Assembly (NCBI RefSeq): GCF_001425785.1
Contig: NZ_LMDI01000006.1
Span: 81,001 to 145,000, forward strand
Length of the DNA: 64,000 bases
Reading direction: 5' to 3'
Source of the DNA: Rhizobacter sp. Root1221
Lineage (GTDB): Bacteria > Pseudomonadota > Gammaproteobacteria > Burkholderiales > Burkholderiaceae_C
Positions 56,401-64,000 of the stretch are shown piece after piece. The notes under the pieces were generated by a model. That model saw only the letters and a list, made by a program, of their open reading frames with translations, did no database searches and was not told the origin of the DNA. The first letter of the stretch is position 1, and each line of letters starts with the position of its first letter. A program made the translations under genes and the position numbers.

Positions 56401-56438
56401 CCGTGGTCCATGGAGACCATGTGCGGCTGAGGACCTGA
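50490..56438 (+). CDS. Giant DUF4011 / SF1 helicase / Vsr-like nuclease protein (Hhe-like defence candidate)
   Basis: A ~1982-residue protein. Order: Ig-like strand-rich region (~30-110); transglutaminase-like segment with Cys (~233, VATCLDLAMLF) and His (~259, NQGHAWIGVWL); DUF4011 from ~391 (RLAKWKSKLLDLTLRNRLLNFK); SF1 helicase with Walker A GPPGTGKSQT (~706), Walker B VVFDEASQIP (~1350), GDPKQLPP, and motifs VQGDERDIILFS and LNVAISRARERV; a Vsr/MTES_1575-type PD-(D/E)xK nuclease (~1650-1740; SPFE, YRIDLGIVDP, GIECDG, HRIWSTEWW); and DUF3320 (~1810-1900). GTG at 50490 has GGGGGTGA five bases upstream. The architecture matches the single-gene DUF4011-helicase-Vsr defence type (Hhe). Confidence 0.9.
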   Translation: MDSQTHSGNAPTVQPGEQAVRIDVDSDHTIGYASIQNSVPVVRSIRITNLTGAALEDLQVLVRCNPPFARGADLRFDRLAPHETRTIAPIDLQPDHAFLSDLQETVSAALTISVRQGTGASSQVSRPIDVLAYDQWAGTRALPELLAAFSMPNNPAVDPLIAEASRLLRSSDPDLSMNGYQSKSREVVWKQVSALYSTLCGKALQYAEPPASFGNDGQKIRTPDRILDGRVATCLDLAMLFSSCLEQAGLRPVVLMNQGHAWIGVWLHQATFAHPLTDDVQAVRKRVETGEFLAFETTGLAQHASQRTSLRVAVEQGHAHLRDEAAFLYAVDICKAREVQIRPLPSKAGALKSEEAAIGETPPGIEPAPNLPPLDPATLTPLDLPADETPAGRLAKWKSKLLDLTLRNRLLNFKSTKATLQIVAPDLCALEDALSEGTEFHIKPLPLLMEGHDPRVAQVHTQRNGRSPLDDMALDALGNKELLARASPESLEGHLLALHSAARTGLEEGGANTLYLAIGFLKWTEAEKADAAHLAPILLVPVSMTRQSVRSGFRLARHDDEAIINPTLLQLLKNAFELKVSGLDVVPTDDKGIDVPRVLQAFRLATREIPKWEVLEQAHLGIFSFTKYLMWKDLQDRTEQLKGNRVVRHLIDHPGDAFAVESDGDPDVRLDDSHRPQDIHAPLLSDSSQLKAICAVDAGRDLVLEGPPGTGKSQTITNLIAHSLAKGRTVLFVSEKMAALEVVHRRLSDIGLAPFCLELHSSKAKKAEVLQQLGKALEVSGSRAPNDWNREAERLAALRQALNALVDTLHREHGNGLTVFDAIGTCIANSGSHASDMPWADGHTHPREALDALRETARQISALAQALPSLGEHPLALIGRLEWSPSWQDALLAAAQSTAASAATLQEVGGAFAKVLQLPVDGQSMDAFAALDQLADILLAAPKVPPGLARQAHLPAARARIGALIRHGRSRQAHWQRLGPGWKPHLAKMNGAELQGQWGHAMSTWWPKSWFAKRGILSRLAPMRDDGKPPPAASVADILAALSDVNEEDQTLHGMHADAEALLQESYEGVQTDWQQVEQHATWATSFADAVVRVAGGDPAVAHPIQERLQHLVSDQRALLSADGPAGRTLLGFRDAYRNLLANLEGLQPLAQPVAALTGPPQADGAMARLQGVLGRWAQAHRSLLPWCNWRSVRERAMAQGLQGLVTSVERGDVPLSGVEHHFEFSYRNWWLKKMIDTDPILRTFSGADHERKIKEFRAADARFQKLTQDYIAATLAGKVPAATAPVVGADSEMGRLRRELTKQRRHMPVRQLVQGLPTLLPKLKPCLLMSPLSVAQYLDARHAQFDLVVFDEASQIPVWDAVGVIARGKQLVVVGDPKQLPPTNFFNRSPDSDPDTSSGDEEVEDLESILDECLGAGMNRLSLKWHYRSRHESLITFSNARYYDSRLVTFPSPVTDDIAVRFEHVHGVYDRGGSRTNRAEAEAIVQTIERHFLDEGERSRSVGVVTFNQTQQSLIETLLDARRRTNVDLDKAIAQAAHEPLFIKNLENVQGDERDIILFSITYGPDAAGKVTMNFGPLNGEGGHRRLNVAISRARERVVIFSTLKPEQIDLGRVRATGVRDLKHYLEFALRGPKALVEQSVPAGREPDSPFETAVIRMLRDKGWVVHPQVGCSGYRIDLGIVDPRAPGRYLLGIECDGRSYHSGATARDRDRLRQHVLEGLGWRMHRIWSTEWWLNPEGELEKLADRLQSLLEEEAPAPHAEARTAGPEAEGADIGGAEDRNGMPVDDQPMPAERGARLDPYAPATLPAGRPESFYEPAHTKALVKCLDMVIDTEGPVLEAVLFKRVARAWSLERTGARIVERLRNIIPARVVRTEEGDRTFYWPEGATPSGWSRFRVADSNEQSRRHIDEVALEEVAAIVRHLLEQAGSSSRQDLARTTCRLLGMARTPADAEARVVNAIEWLVTAEAAVVHGDHVRLRT

Positions 56439-56468
56439 GCGGATGCCGCGGGATCCCCGTCGTTGCAC

Positions 56469-57869
56469 TCAACTGGACCATCCGCCACCCAGCGCCTTGA
56501 ACACCGTGACGGCGTTGCTCAGGCGGGACAGGCGCGTGGTGATCAGGCCCTGCTGCGCGCTGTACCAGGAACGCTGGGCGTCCAGCACCTCCAGGTAGCT
56601 GTCGACACCGCGGTCGTACCTTGCATTCGAGAGGCGCATGGCGTCCGCGTTCGCATCCGCCAGCGATTGCTGGGCTTCCAGCTGATCGGTCAGGGATGAC
56701 CGATCCGCGAGGGCATCCGCCACTTCGCGAAAGGCGGTCTGGATGGACTTCTCGTACTGCGCGACAGCAATGTCGCGCGCAGCCTGTGCGTCGTCGAGGT
56801 TGGCCCGGTTCGACCCGCCGTCGAAGATCGGCAGCGTGATCTGTGGCATGAAGCTCCACGCGCCAGACCCGGCCTTGAACAAGCCCGACAGCTCGGCGCT
56901 GCTGCTGCCGGCGGAGGCGGTGAGCGTGATGCGCGGGTAGAAGGCCGCGCGTGCGGCGCCGATGTTGGCGGTGCTGGACTTGAGCTGGTGCTCTGCCTGC
57001 AGGACGTCGGGCCGTCGCAGCAGCAAGTCCGACGGCAAGCCGGCCGGCAGGTCAGGCAGCGCGTTGACTTCGTCACCGAGCTCGCCCGGGGCGAAGTTGT
57101 CCGGCACCTCCGTGCCGATGAGCAGCGCGACGGCATTGCGGTCCTGCAGGATGCGGCCGGTGTACAGCGCCACGTCGACCCGTGCACTGTCCACGCTCGA
57201 CTGCAACTGGCGCAGCGTCAGCGCCGAAGCCGAACCCAACTCGAATCGCCGTTGCGTCAGCGCATAGGACTCGCCTTGACTGCGCAGCGTCTCCTTCGCC
57301 AGCGCCAGGCGCTCGATGTCCGCGGCCCAGGTGAGGTAGGCGTTCGCCACTTCGGAGATCAGGCTGATCTGCGTGGCATTGCGCGCCGCCTCGGTCGAGA
57401 GGTACTGCTCGAGCGCCTGGGCGTTGAGGCTGCGAACGCGGCCGAACAGGTCCAGCTCATAGGCACTGATGCCCACGTTGGCGCTGTACTGGTGCGTGAC
57501 CATGGCCTGGCCGGAGGACGAAACGCCGGCCGGCACCCGGCTGCTGCTGCCGCTGCCAGAGGCGTTCACGCCGGGAAAGCTCTGCGAACGCTGCACGCGG
57601 TACTGCGCCCGCGCCCGCTCGATGTTCAGCACCGCGACGCGCAGGTCGCGGTTGTTCTCGAGCGCGATGCCGATGAGACCGCGCAACCGCACGTCGGCGA
57701 AAAACGCCTGCCATGCCAGGTCCGCCACGTTCTCCGACGGGCCGTTGGCCACGGACACCGGGTAGGCGGTCGGCACGGGCGAGGCGGGGCGCTCATAGTC
57801 GGGTGCGAGGGTCCCGCAGCCGGCCAGGCCGGCCACGATCGAAAGGGTAAGAAGGCTCAGGCGCAGCAT
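56469..57869 (-). CDS. Outer-membrane efflux lipoprotein (OprM/NodT family)
   Basis: A 466-residue outer-membrane channel of a tripartite efflux pump. The signal peptide ends in a lipobox (LAGC at ~15-18). Two repeats of the outer membrane efflux protein domain follow, with [46 protein letters not shown] and the Arg/Pro-rich [15 protein letters not shown] typical of the NodT/OprM group. It is the last gene of the pump operon, two bases after the RND gene, and ends 30 bases from the convergent helicase gene. Confidence 0.93.
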   Translation of the reverse strand: MLRLSLLTLSIVAGLAGCGTLAPDYERPASPVPTAYPVSVANGPSENVADLAWQAFFADVRLRGLIGIALENNRDLRVAVLNIERARAQYRVQRSQSFPGVNASGSGSSSRVPAGVSSSGQAMVTHQYSANVGISAYELDLFGRVRSLNAQALEQYLSTEAARNATQISLISEVANAYLTWAADIERLALAKETLRSQGESYALTQRRFELGSASALTLRQLQSSVDSARVDVALYTGRILQDRNAVALLIGTEVPDNFAPGELGDEVNALPDLPAGLPSDLLLRRPDVLQAEHQLKSSTANIGAARAAFYPRITLTASAGSSSAELSGLFKAGSGAWSFMPQITLPIFDGGSNRANLDDAQAARDIAVAQYEKSIQTAFREVADALADRSSLTDQLEAQQSLADANADAMRLSNARYDRGVDSYLEVLDAQRSWYSAQQGLITTRLSRLSNAVTVFKALGGGWSS

Positions 57870-57870
57870 G

Positions 57871-60800
57871 TCAGTGGCTCTCTTGCAATTGAACGGGGGG
57901 GCTCGGCTCCGGATCCGGCGCCTTGCGGCGATTCACCAGCCCTTGCACCACCACGAAGAACAGGGGGACGAAGAAGATGGCGAGCACCGTGCCGGACACC
58001 ATGCCGCCCACCACCGCGGTGCCCAGCGCGTTCTGCGCACCCGCGCCGGCGCCCTTGCCGAGCATCAAGGGAAGCACCCCCAGGATGAAGGCAAGCGAGG
58101 TCATCAAGATCGGACGCAGGCGCATGCGCGCCGCGGTCAGCGCCGCCTCGACGACCCCCTTGCCCTGGGCCACGAGGTCCTTCGCGAACTCGACGATCAG
58201 GATGGCGTTCTTCGACGCGAGGCCGACGGTCGTGAGCAGCCCGACCTGGAAGTACACGTCGTTCATCTTCCACGTCAGCACCGCGCCCACCAGCGTACCG
58301 AGCACACCCAGGGGCACGACCAGGATGACGGACACGGGGATCGCCCAACTTTCGTACAGCGCCGCGAGGCACAGGAACACCACGAGGATGGACACCGCGT
58401 ACAGCAGGCCTGCCTGTCCGCCAGCCTGCCGCTCCTGGCGAGACACACCCGTCCACTCGTAGCCGATGCCAGGCGGCAACTGTGCGACGTGCCGTTCCAC
58501 CAGCGCGAGTGCCTGGCCGCTCGACATCGCGCCCGGCATGGCCATGCCCAGGATCTCCACGGAGGGAACGCCGTTGTAGCGCTCCAGGCGCGGCGATCCG
58601 GACGTCCAGCGGGCGGTGGCGAACGCGCTGAACGGCGCCATCGCCCCACTGGCGTTGCGAACGTACCAGTGGTCGATGTCGCTCGGCAGCATGCGGTACG
58701 GTGCGTCGGCCTGCAGGTACACCTTTTTCACGCGGCCTTGGTCAATGAAGTCGTTGACGTAGCTGCTGCCCCAGGCGGCGGAGAAGGTGTCGTTCACGTC
58801 GGCCATCGTGAGCCCGAGTGCGCCCACCTTGTGCGGGTCGACGTCGAGCTTGAACTCGGGCGTGTCTTCCATGCCGTTGGCACGCACCGCGACCAGGCCC
58901 GGCTCCTTGCGGAGCGCCGCCAGCAGTTGATTCCGTGCGTCCATCAGCGCAGCGTGACCCAGGTTGGCCCGGTCCTGGAGCATGAGGTCAAAGCCGCTTG
59001 CGTTGCCGAGTTCCGAGACCGCGGGCGGGGCGAAGGCGAACACCGTGGCATTCGGGATGCGCGCCAGCGCGCCCATGGCGGTGTTGGCGACGTCCTGCGC
59101 TTTCATGCCCGCACCGGTGCGTTCGCTCCACGGCTTGAGCTTGACGAATGCGAAGCCCGCGTTCTGGCCACTGCCGGCGAAGCTGAAGCCGGCCACGGTG
59201 AAGATCGCATCCACCGTGTCCTTCTGGTCCACGAGGAAGTGCTGCTCCATCTGCGCGACCACGTCGAGCGTGCTGCTCTGCGCCGCACCCGGGGGCAACT
59301 GAACCATCGCGAACAGCGTGCCCTGGTCCTCGTCCGGCAGGAAGCCGGCCGGGATCTTCGAGAACACGAACGCGACGGCGACCAACAGCACCGCATAGCC
59401 GGCCATGTACCGGCCGCCGCGGTTCACCATGTGGCGCACCACGCCTTGATAACCGCGATTGCTGCGGTCGAACCAGCGGTTGAACGCGCCGAAGAAGCCG
59501 GTGGTCGCGAGCGCATGGCCCTTGGCAACGGGTTTGAGCAGCGTCGCGCACAGCGCCGGCGTCAGGATCATCGCGACCAGCACGGAGAGCGTCATCGCCG
59601 ACACGATGGTGACCGTGAACTGACGGTAGATCACACCGGTGGACCCACCGAAGAACGCCATGGGAACGAACACCGCCGCCAGCACCAGCGCGACGCCGAC
59701 CAGCGCGCCGGTGATCTGGCCCATCGATTTGCGCGTGGCCTCCAGAGGCGACAGCCCCTCCTCGCTCATCACACGTTCGACGTTTTCCACCACCACGATC
59801 GCGTCGTCGACCAGGAGGCCGATGGCAAGGACCATCGCGAGCATGGTCAACGTGTTCAGCGAGTAGCCGAACGCGGCCAGCACGCCGAAGGTGCCGAGCA
59901 GCACCACCGGCACGGCGATCGTCGGGATCAGCGTCGCGCGGAAGTTCTGCAGGAAAAGGTACATCACGACGAAGACCAGCACGACGGCCTCGATCAGCGT
60001 CTTCACGACCTCCTCGATGGAGATGCGCACGAACGGCGTGGTGTCGTACGGCTTGATCACCTCGACGCCGGGAGGAAAGAACGGCTTCAGCTCGTCGAGC
60101 CGTGCGTCGATCCCCCGCACGGTGTCAAGCGCATTGGCGCCGGTGGCGAGCTTGATGGCGAGGCCCGCGGCAGGCTTGCCGTTGAAGCGGGACACGTTGG
60201 CGTAGCTCTCGCTGCCCAGTTCGACGCGCGCAACGTCCCTCAGCCGCACCGCCGACCCGTCGGCTTGCGTGCGCAGCAGGATCTCCTCGAACTCCGCGGC
60301 AGTCTTCAGCCGCGTCTGCGTCGTGATCGTGGCATTGAGCTGCTGGCTGGACACGGCGGGCAGGCCACCCAGCTGGCCAGCCGACACTTGGGCGTTCTGC
60401 GCGCTGATCGCATTCTTGACGTCGAGCGGCGTCAGCTTGAAGTTGTTCAGCTGCGTGGGGTTGAGCCAGACGCGCATCGCGTACTGCGACCCGAAGAGTG
60501 TCGTGTCACCGACACCCTCGACCCGGCTGAGCTGGTCCTGCACGTTGGCTGCGACGTAGTCCGAGAGGTCTGACCCGTTGAGCTTGCCGTCACTCGAGAC
60601 GAACGCCAGCACATTGAGGAAGTTGGCAGCCGACTTCGTGACCTGCACGCCCTGCTGCTGCACCTCTTGCGGAAGCAGCGGCGTCGCGAGGGCCAGCTTG
60701 TTCTGCACCTGCACTTGCGCGGTGTCCGGGTTGGTGCCCGTCTCGAACGTCAGCGTGATCGTCACGCTGCCCGAGGACTCGCTGGTGGACGAGATGTAGG

Positions 60801-61026
60801 AGAGCCGGTCGAGGCCCTTCATCTTCTGTTCGATCACCTGGGTGACCGTGTCCTCCAGGGTCTTGGCGGATGCGCCCGGGTACATCGCCGTGATGGCGAC
60901 GGCCGGCGGCGCGATGGTCGGGTATTGGGCGATCGGAAGGATCTTGATCGCCGCGACGCCGGCCAGCATCACGATGATGGCGAGGACCCATGCAAAGATG
61001 GGCCGGTCAATGAAAAAGCGTGCCAT
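57871..61026 (-). CDS. RND multidrug efflux transporter (HAE1, AcrB/MexB type)
   Basis: A 1051-residue inner-membrane proton antiporter. It starts [36 protein letters not shown], has the paired Asp of the proton relay in [23 protein letters not shown], large periplasmic loops and a second-half [24 protein letters not shown]. Length and motifs are full AcrB type, so export of hydrophobic or amphiphilic toxins through the outer-membrane channel is expected. It lies between the adaptor (18 bases upstream) and the channel gene. Confidence 0.95.
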   Translation of the reverse strand: MARFFIDRPIFAWVLAIIVMLAGVAAIKILPIAQYPTIAPPAVAITAMYPGASAKTLEDTVTQVIEQKMKGLDRLSYISSTSESSGSVTITLTFETGTNPDTAQVQVQNKLALATPLLPQEVQQQGVQVTKSAANFLNVLAFVSSDGKLNGSDLSDYVAANVQDQLSRVEGVGDTTLFGSQYAMRVWLNPTQLNNFKLTPLDVKNAISAQNAQVSAGQLGGLPAVSSQQLNATITTQTRLKTAAEFEEILLRTQADGSAVRLRDVARVELGSESYANVSRFNGKPAAGLAIKLATGANALDTVRGIDARLDELKPFFPPGVEVIKPYDTTPFVRISIEEVVKTLIEAVVLVFVVMYLFLQNFRATLIPTIAVPVVLLGTFGVLAAFGYSLNTLTMLAMVLAIGLLVDDAIVVVENVERVMSEEGLSPLEATRKSMGQITGALVGVALVLAAVFVPMAFFGGSTGVIYRQFTVTIVSAMTLSVLVAMILTPALCATLLKPVAKGHALATTGFFGAFNRWFDRSNRGYQGVVRHMVNRGGRYMAGYAVLLVAVAFVFSKIPAGFLPDEDQGTLFAMVQLPPGAAQSSTLDVVAQMEQHFLVDQKDTVDAIFTVAGFSFAGSGQNAGFAFVKLKPWSERTGAGMKAQDVANTAMGALARIPNATVFAFAPPAVSELGNASGFDLMLQDRANLGHAALMDARNQLLAALRKEPGLVAVRANGMEDTPEFKLDVDPHKVGALGLTMADVNDTFSAAWGSSYVNDFIDQGRVKKVYLQADAPYRMLPSDIDHWYVRNASGAMAPFSAFATARWTSGSPRLERYNGVPSVEILGMAMPGAMSSGQALALVERHVAQLPPGIGYEWTGVSRQERQAGGQAGLLYAVSILVVFLCLAALYESWAIPVSVILVVPLGVLGTLVGAVLTWKMNDVYFQVGLLTTVGLASKNAILIVEFAKDLVAQGKGVVEAALTAARMRLRPILMTSLAFILGVLPLMLGKGAGAGAQNALGTAVVGGMVSGTVLAIFFVPLFFVVVQGLVNRRKAPDPEPSPPVQLQESH

Positions 61027-61044
61027 GGGAATGTCCGCCTCGAA

Positions 61045-62217
61045 TCAGAGCTTCGCGGCGGTGGCGGTGGTGGCGGTGGCGGCGGCGGCAGCAGCGGGCT
61101 TGACCGTCACCGGCATGCCGGGATGCGCCTTCTGCTGTCCTGCGACGACCAGTTGGTCGCCCGCCTTGAGACCGCTGGTGACAAGCCACTGGTCGCCCAC
61201 GGCGCGGCTGGTTTCCAGCGCGCGCTGCTCCAGCTTGCCATCGGCCACCACGAAGGCGACCGGCTTCCCGGTGGTGTCGCGGCTCACCGCGGGCTGGGGA
61301 GCCAGCAGCGCCTGCTGCAGAACGCCCTCCTCGACCACGGCACGCACGTACATGCCCGGCAGCAACTCGCCCTTCGGGTTCGGGAACTCCGCCCGCAGCG
61401 TGACCGCGCTGGTGCCCTGGTCGACCGTCACGTCGGAGAACTGCAGCGTGCCAGGCAGCGCGTACGTGCTGCCGTCCTCGAGCAGCAGCTTGACCTTCGC
61501 GGTGCCACGCTGGAGGTCCCCCGTGGCGAGGGAGCGGCGCAGCGCGAGCAGTGCGCTGCTGGTCTGCGTCACGTCGACGAAGATCGGGTCCATCTGCTGC
61601 ACGGTGGCCATCGCGGTCGCCTGGTTGGCCGTCACGAGGGCGCCGGCCGTGACCGTCGAGCGGCCGATCCGCCCGCTGACCGGGGCCACGATGCGGGTGT
61701 AGTCGAGGTTGATGCGCTGCGTCTGCAGCGTCGCCTTTGCAGCCGATACGTCGGCTTCGGCCTGCAGCAGTGCGGCGGAGGCATCGTCGGCGTCCTGCTG
61801 GCTGACCGCCTTGATGGCGCCGAGCTCCTTGTAGCGGGCCGCCTTCAGCTTGACCGTCACGAGGTTCGCTTCGGACTTCGCAAGGGTCGCCCGGGCGTTG
61901 TCGACGCTGGCGCGATAGAGAGCCGGGTCGATCTGGTAGAGCACTTCGCCCGCCTTGACGGTGCTGCCTTCCTTGAACCGGCGGGCCTGTACGAGGCCAG
62001 TGACCTGCGGCCGCACTTCGGCGATCTGGATCGGCGCCACGCGGCCCGGCAACTCCGTCGTCAGCGCCAGCTGCTGCGGCTGGACGGTGATGGCGCGAAC
62101 TTCCGGCGTGCCGGTGAAGGCAGCGGGAGGCCTCGGCGCGTCGCCGCACGCCACGAGGGCCGCCGACGCCACGGCCACGAGGGCCGTCGGCAGGACATGA
62201 ATCAGGACATCACGCAT
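61045..62217 (-). CDS. RND efflux periplasmic adaptor lipoprotein (AcrA/MexA type)
   Basis: A ~390-residue membrane fusion protein with a lipoprotein signal (VASAALVAC-GD). The lipoyl/hairpin core (LPGRVAPIQIAEVRPQVTGLVQARRFKEGSTVKAGEVLYQIDPALYRA) and coiled hairpin follow, then the beta-barrel (VDVTQTSSALLALR) and an Ala/Thr-rich C-terminus. GGAG eight bases before the ATG at 62217 fixes the start. It bridges the RND pump and the outer-membrane channel and is the first gene of the operon, divergent from the TetR gene. Confidence 0.93.
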   Translation of the reverse strand: MRDVLIHVLPTALVAVASAALVACGDAPRPPAAFTGTPEVRAITVQPQQLALTTELPGRVAPIQIAEVRPQVTGLVQARRFKEGSTVKAGEVLYQIDPALYRASVDNARATLAKSEANLVTVKLKAARYKELGAIKAVSQQDADDASAALLQAEADVSAAKATLQTQRINLDYTRIVAPVSGRIGRSTVTAGALVTANQATAMATVQQMDPIFVDVTQTSSALLALRRSLATGDLQRGTAKVKLLLEDGSTYALPGTLQFSDVTVDQGTSAVTLRAEFPNPKGELLPGMYVRAVVEEGVLQQALLAPQPAVSRDTTGKPVAFVVADGKLEQRALETSRAVGDQWLVTSGLKAGDQLVVAGQQKAHPGMPVTVKPAAAAAATATTATAAKL

Positions 62218-62254
62218 GAAAAGGACTCCGGAAGACGGTCCGCCACCGCGGCAC

Positions 62255-62271
62255 AACCGTACAGTACGGTT
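62255..62271. promoter_or_regulatory. Palindromic operator between efflux operon and tetR
   Basis: AACCGTAC-A-GTACGGTT is a perfect inverted repeat around one central base. It lies in the leader/promoter of the adaptor gene. A second partial copy, CCGTACAGT, lies at 62319-62327 just before the TetR gene. This is the expected binding site of the TetR repressor. Confidence 0.75.
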
Positions 62272-62281
62272 CATTATTGCT

Positions 62282-62310
62282 TTGACAAGATCCCGTCGTC
62301 AATCAAAAAT
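62282..62310 (+). promoter_or_regulatory. Sigma-70-type promoter of the tetR gene
   Basis: TTGACA (62282-62287) and AAAAAT (62305-62310) are separated by 17 bases, followed by a partial operator copy and the start codon at 62343. On the opposite strand an AATAAT -10-like box (62278-62273) may serve the efflux operon, so the two promoters overlap with the operators. Confidence 0.55.
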
Positions 62311-62342
62311 AGACCCACCCGTACAGTTTCGAGAGGATTCCC

Positions 62343-62981
62343 GTGAAGATCCGCACAGAGGCACGACGCGACGCGATCCTCCAGATCGCCGCCGCAGTCT
62401 TTCTAGAGAAAGGCTTCGAGCGCGCGTCGATGGCCGAGATCGCCCAGAAGGTCGGCGGCTCGAAGGCAACCCTGTACGGCTACTTCCCGTCCAAGGAAGC
62501 GTTGTTCCTGGCCGTGGCGGAAGCCGAGGGGCAAAAGCAGATGGCAGCAGCCGGGTCCGAGCTGGTGGCCAGCGGACCGACCGCGCTGGCGCCGGCCTTG
62601 ACGCGGTTTGCCGAGGCCCTGTTGCGGTTTCTCGGCGCCGAGACCACGTGCGCGAGCCACCGCATGGTGATCGCGGAGGCAGGCCGGTCTGACATCGGCA
62701 AGCTCTTCTACGAAATCGGGCCGAAGCACGGGCTGGACCTCATCGCGGATGTCCTCGCCGGGGCCATGGCGCGCAAAGAGCTTCGCCAGACAGAGCCGTT
62801 CGTGGCCGCCCAGCACTTTGTGGCCCTGACGACCTCCGCAATTCAATTTCGGCTGTTTCTCCGCGCGCCGGAAGACCTGACAGAAGAACGCGTCGCAGCC
62901 TCTGCCGAATGTGCGGTGGACGTTTTCTTGAGAGCGTACGCGGCCGATCCCCCGCGACCCGGGCGGTCAACGCCGCGGTAG
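62343..62981 (+). CDS. TetR/AcrR-family repressor of the efflux operon
   Basis: A 212-residue TetR-type regulator: helix-turn-helix at ~8-55 (RRDAILQIAAAVFLEKGFERASMAEIAQKVGGSKATLYGYFPSKEALF) and an all-helical ligand domain with a TetR_C-type ending. It starts with GTG at 62343 behind GAGAGGA. It is divergent from the RND operon over a 125-base region that holds a palindrome, so local repression relieved by a pump substrate is the natural model. Confidence 0.92.
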   Translation: MKIRTEARRDAILQIAAAVFLEKGFERASMAEIAQKVGGSKATLYGYFPSKEALFLAVAEAEGQKQMAAAGSELVASGPTALAPALTRFAEALLRFLGAETTCASHRMVIAEAGRSDIGKLFYEIGPKHGLDLIADVLAGAMARKELRQTEPFVAAQHFVALTTSAIQFRLFLRAPEDLTEERVAASAECAVDVFLRAYAADPPRPGRSTPR

Positions 62982-63182
62982 CCGGCATCCTGGGCGGCAC
63001 CCCCAACGAGGCGGCCCCCGCCAGAGGTGCAAGCGGAGGGACCGACAGTTTTCGTCACAAGCAGACGGCACGTGACGCGCGATTCGCCACAAGCGACGAA
63101 CAAGGTAACTCTCAGGTCGTACAGGGACGCGTGCCGTGATGGCACAGTCCATGCAAGCGCTTGCATACGACTGGGAGGACCT
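62982..63182. promoter_or_regulatory. Spacer upstream of lipoprotein gene
   Basis: About 200 bases without a gene that I can support. It carries the 16-base palindrome described separately and GGGAGG just before the next start codon. No clear terminator for the TetR gene is seen. Confidence 0.4.
63151..63166. promoter_or_regulatory. LacI-family-type operator palindrome
   Basis: ATGCAAGCGCTTGCAT is a perfect 16-base palindrome with the central AAGCGCTT core common to LacI/GalR-family sugar repressors. It ends 16 bases before the presumed GTG start of the lipoprotein gene. No LacI-type gene is in the window. Confidence 0.6.
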
Positions 63183-64000
63183 GTGGTCAACGTGATGAAT
63201 CAATACCTTGCTCGCCTCTTGAAGGCAGCCGCGCTGTCGGCCGTCTTCGTGGGGGTTTCGGCCTGTGGAGGCGGCAGCGAATCGTCCTCCGGCAACAGCC
63301 CGGCGGCTGGCAGCGGCACTGGCGGCACTGGCGGCACTGGCGGCACTGACAGCACGGCAGCCGGCAGCGCCTTCACCACCTTCATGGGAAGCGGCACGCT
63401 GCTGGTCGGCGCGCAGATGGACGATGCGACCGCAGCGGCAGCGCCCTTCGATGCACGCTATGTCTACCTGGCCAGCAACACGGTTCCCGAGGCGGCATGC
63501 CTCAAGGCCTGTCCGGAAGCTTGCACATCATGGTGGGGCTGTTGGCAGGACCGGTCGCAGCCGCCGGGCCAGTACGTGAAGCACCACCTTCAGCAGAACG
63601 CCGCCGCGACATGGCAAGGCGCTTCCCGTCCGCGACTGCCGGTGTTCACGTACTACACCTTCCTGTCCGGCTCGGGCGGGGGCGAGGGGGCGAGCGAGGT
63701 GGCGGCCATGAACAACGCTGCTGTCCTCGGGCGCTATTTTGACGACTGGCGCTTCCTGCTGCAGACGATCGGCAGCGAGCGCGTGATGCTGCACATCGAA
63801 CCAGATCTCTGGGGCTTCCTGCGCAGCGTCAACAGCGATCCGCATGCCGTGCCCGCGCAGGTGAAGACAGCCAACCCCGCCGACTGCGCATCGCAGGAGA
63901 ACAGCGCCGCGGGCCTGGCCCGCTGCATGATCGCGATGGCACGGAAGTACGCGCCGCACGTGGCGGTGGGCCTGCACGCCTCGCCGTGGAACTACCTGGC
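63183..64000 (+). CDS. Secreted lipoprotein, possible glycoside-hydrolase-like (3' end outside window)
   Basis: The frame is open to the window edge (272 codons). A lipoprotein signal (LLKAAALSAVFVGVSAC-GGG) is followed by a Gly/Thr/Ser linker of nine-base repeats and then a Cys-rich start of a folded domain (ACLKACPEACTSWWGCWQD). Further on, LPVFTYYTFLSGSG, RVMLHIEPDLWGFL and ARKYAPHVAVGLHASPWNYL resemble beta strands of a TIM-barrel hydrolase, with IEPDLW as a possible acidic active-site strand; this is weak. GGGAGG four bases before the GTG supports that start; ATG at 63195 is an alternative. The LacI-type palindrome upstream fits carbohydrate control. Confidence 0.65.
   Translation, partial: MVNVMNQYLARLLKAAALSAVFVGVSACGGGSESSSGNSPAAGSGTGGTGGTGGTDSTAAGSAFTTFMGSGTLLVGAQMDDATAAAAPFDARYVYLASNTVPEAACLKACPEACTSWWGCWQDRSQPPGQYVKHHLQQNAAATWQGASRPRLPVFTYYTFLSGSGGGEGASEVAAMNNAAVLGRYFDDWRFLLQTIGSERVMLHIEPDLWGFLRSVNSDPHAVPAQVKTANPADCASQENSAAGLARCMIAMARKYAPHVAVGLHASPWNYL
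63312..63347 (+). repeat. Tandem 9-bp repeat coding for a Gly-Gly-Thr linker
   Basis: About four copies of GGCGGCACT (first copy starting AGC) encode a flexible Gly-Gly-Thr spacer between the lipid anchor and the folded domain. The tract is prone to slippage, so linker length may vary between strains. Confidence 0.8.

Noticed and set aside
50490..56438. Interpretation of the helicase locus as part of a genomic island with integrase or att sites
   Set aside because: No integrase, tRNA, transposase or flanking direct repeat is visible around it.
58652..58659. Another GTACCAGT octamer considered as a fourth regulator site
   Set aside because: It lies inside the RND gene and lacks the GGTC-N4-GACC part; an isolated octamer is expected by chance.
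57868..60573. A 901-codon plus-strand frame opposite the RND pump gene
   Set aside because: It is an Arg/His/Glu-rich shadow of a full-length AcrB-type gene.
63312..63347. Short regular repeats considered as a CRISPR or VNTR locus
   Set aside because: Nine-base units in frame encode a Gly-Gly-Thr linker; there are no spacers or cas genes.

Overview
The window is GC-rich DNA with dense genes, many 4-base stop/start overlaps, and both a poly-3-hydroxybutyrate gene remnant and long catabolic operons. Gene content (Wsp operon, branched-chain-type and TRAP transporters, DctPQM, MaeB, HAE1 efflux) points to a soil or freshwater betaproteobacterium, most likely order Burkholderiales. This is inferred from gene families; no rRNA or tRNA gene is visible to confirm it.

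Layout. 1-5400: the 3' part of an ATP-citrate-lyase-like CoA ligase/citrate-synthase fusion, NADP malic enzyme-phosphotransacetylase (maeB), and a decayed acetoacetyl-CoA reductase (phaB). 5448-13922 (minus): a complete wspA-B-C-D-E-F-R surface-sensing operon, in which a receptor array drives the kinase WspE, the diguanylate cyclase WspR and the methylesterase WspF. 14162-17696: a three-gene catabolic operon (2,4'-dihydroxyacetophenone-dioxygenase-like cupin, zinc alcohol dehydrogenase, SDR) with a divergent AraC-type regulator. 17714-28298 (minus): a nine-gene operon of GMC alcohol oxidase/dehydrogenase, aldehyde dehydrogenase, outer-membrane SphA-like barrel, a liv-type ABC importer and a carboxylesterase. 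Together they could import an alcohol or ester and oxidise it to a carboxylate.

28502-44403 (minus): a 15-gene sugar/sugar-acid cluster with a GntR regulator, an SMP-30 lactonase, two paralogous cytoplasmic beta-propellers, a ribose-type ABC importer, a TRAP importer, a COG3618 lactonase, a PdxA-like dehydrogenase, an enolase-superfamily dehydratase, 2-keto-3-deoxy-L-pentonate dehydratase and alpha-ketoglutarate semialdehyde dehydrogenase. The last three form a non-phosphorylative route from an L-pentonate (for example L-lyxonate or L-arabonate) to alpha-ketoglutarate. A strong hairpin splits the cluster before dctP, and a shared GGTC-N4-GACC/GTACCAGT motif lies just after it, inside one beta-propeller gene, and (degenerate) before gntR.

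44618-50426: mixed regulatory genes, including two further diguanylate cyclases (GAF-GGDEF and sensor-PAS-GGDEF), an AraC regulator facing a SnoaL-like protein, PncC, and a tiny orphan with a DUF3606-like start. 50490-56438: a ~1980-residue DUF4011/SF1-helicase/Vsr-like nuclease, the best candidate for an anti-phage defence gene. 56469-62981: a tripartite RND efflux pump with a divergent TetR repressor and a palindromic operator. 63183-64000: the 5' part of a secreted lipoprotein gene preceded by a LacI-type palindrome. No insertion sequence, CRISPR array, tRNA or rRNA was seen.
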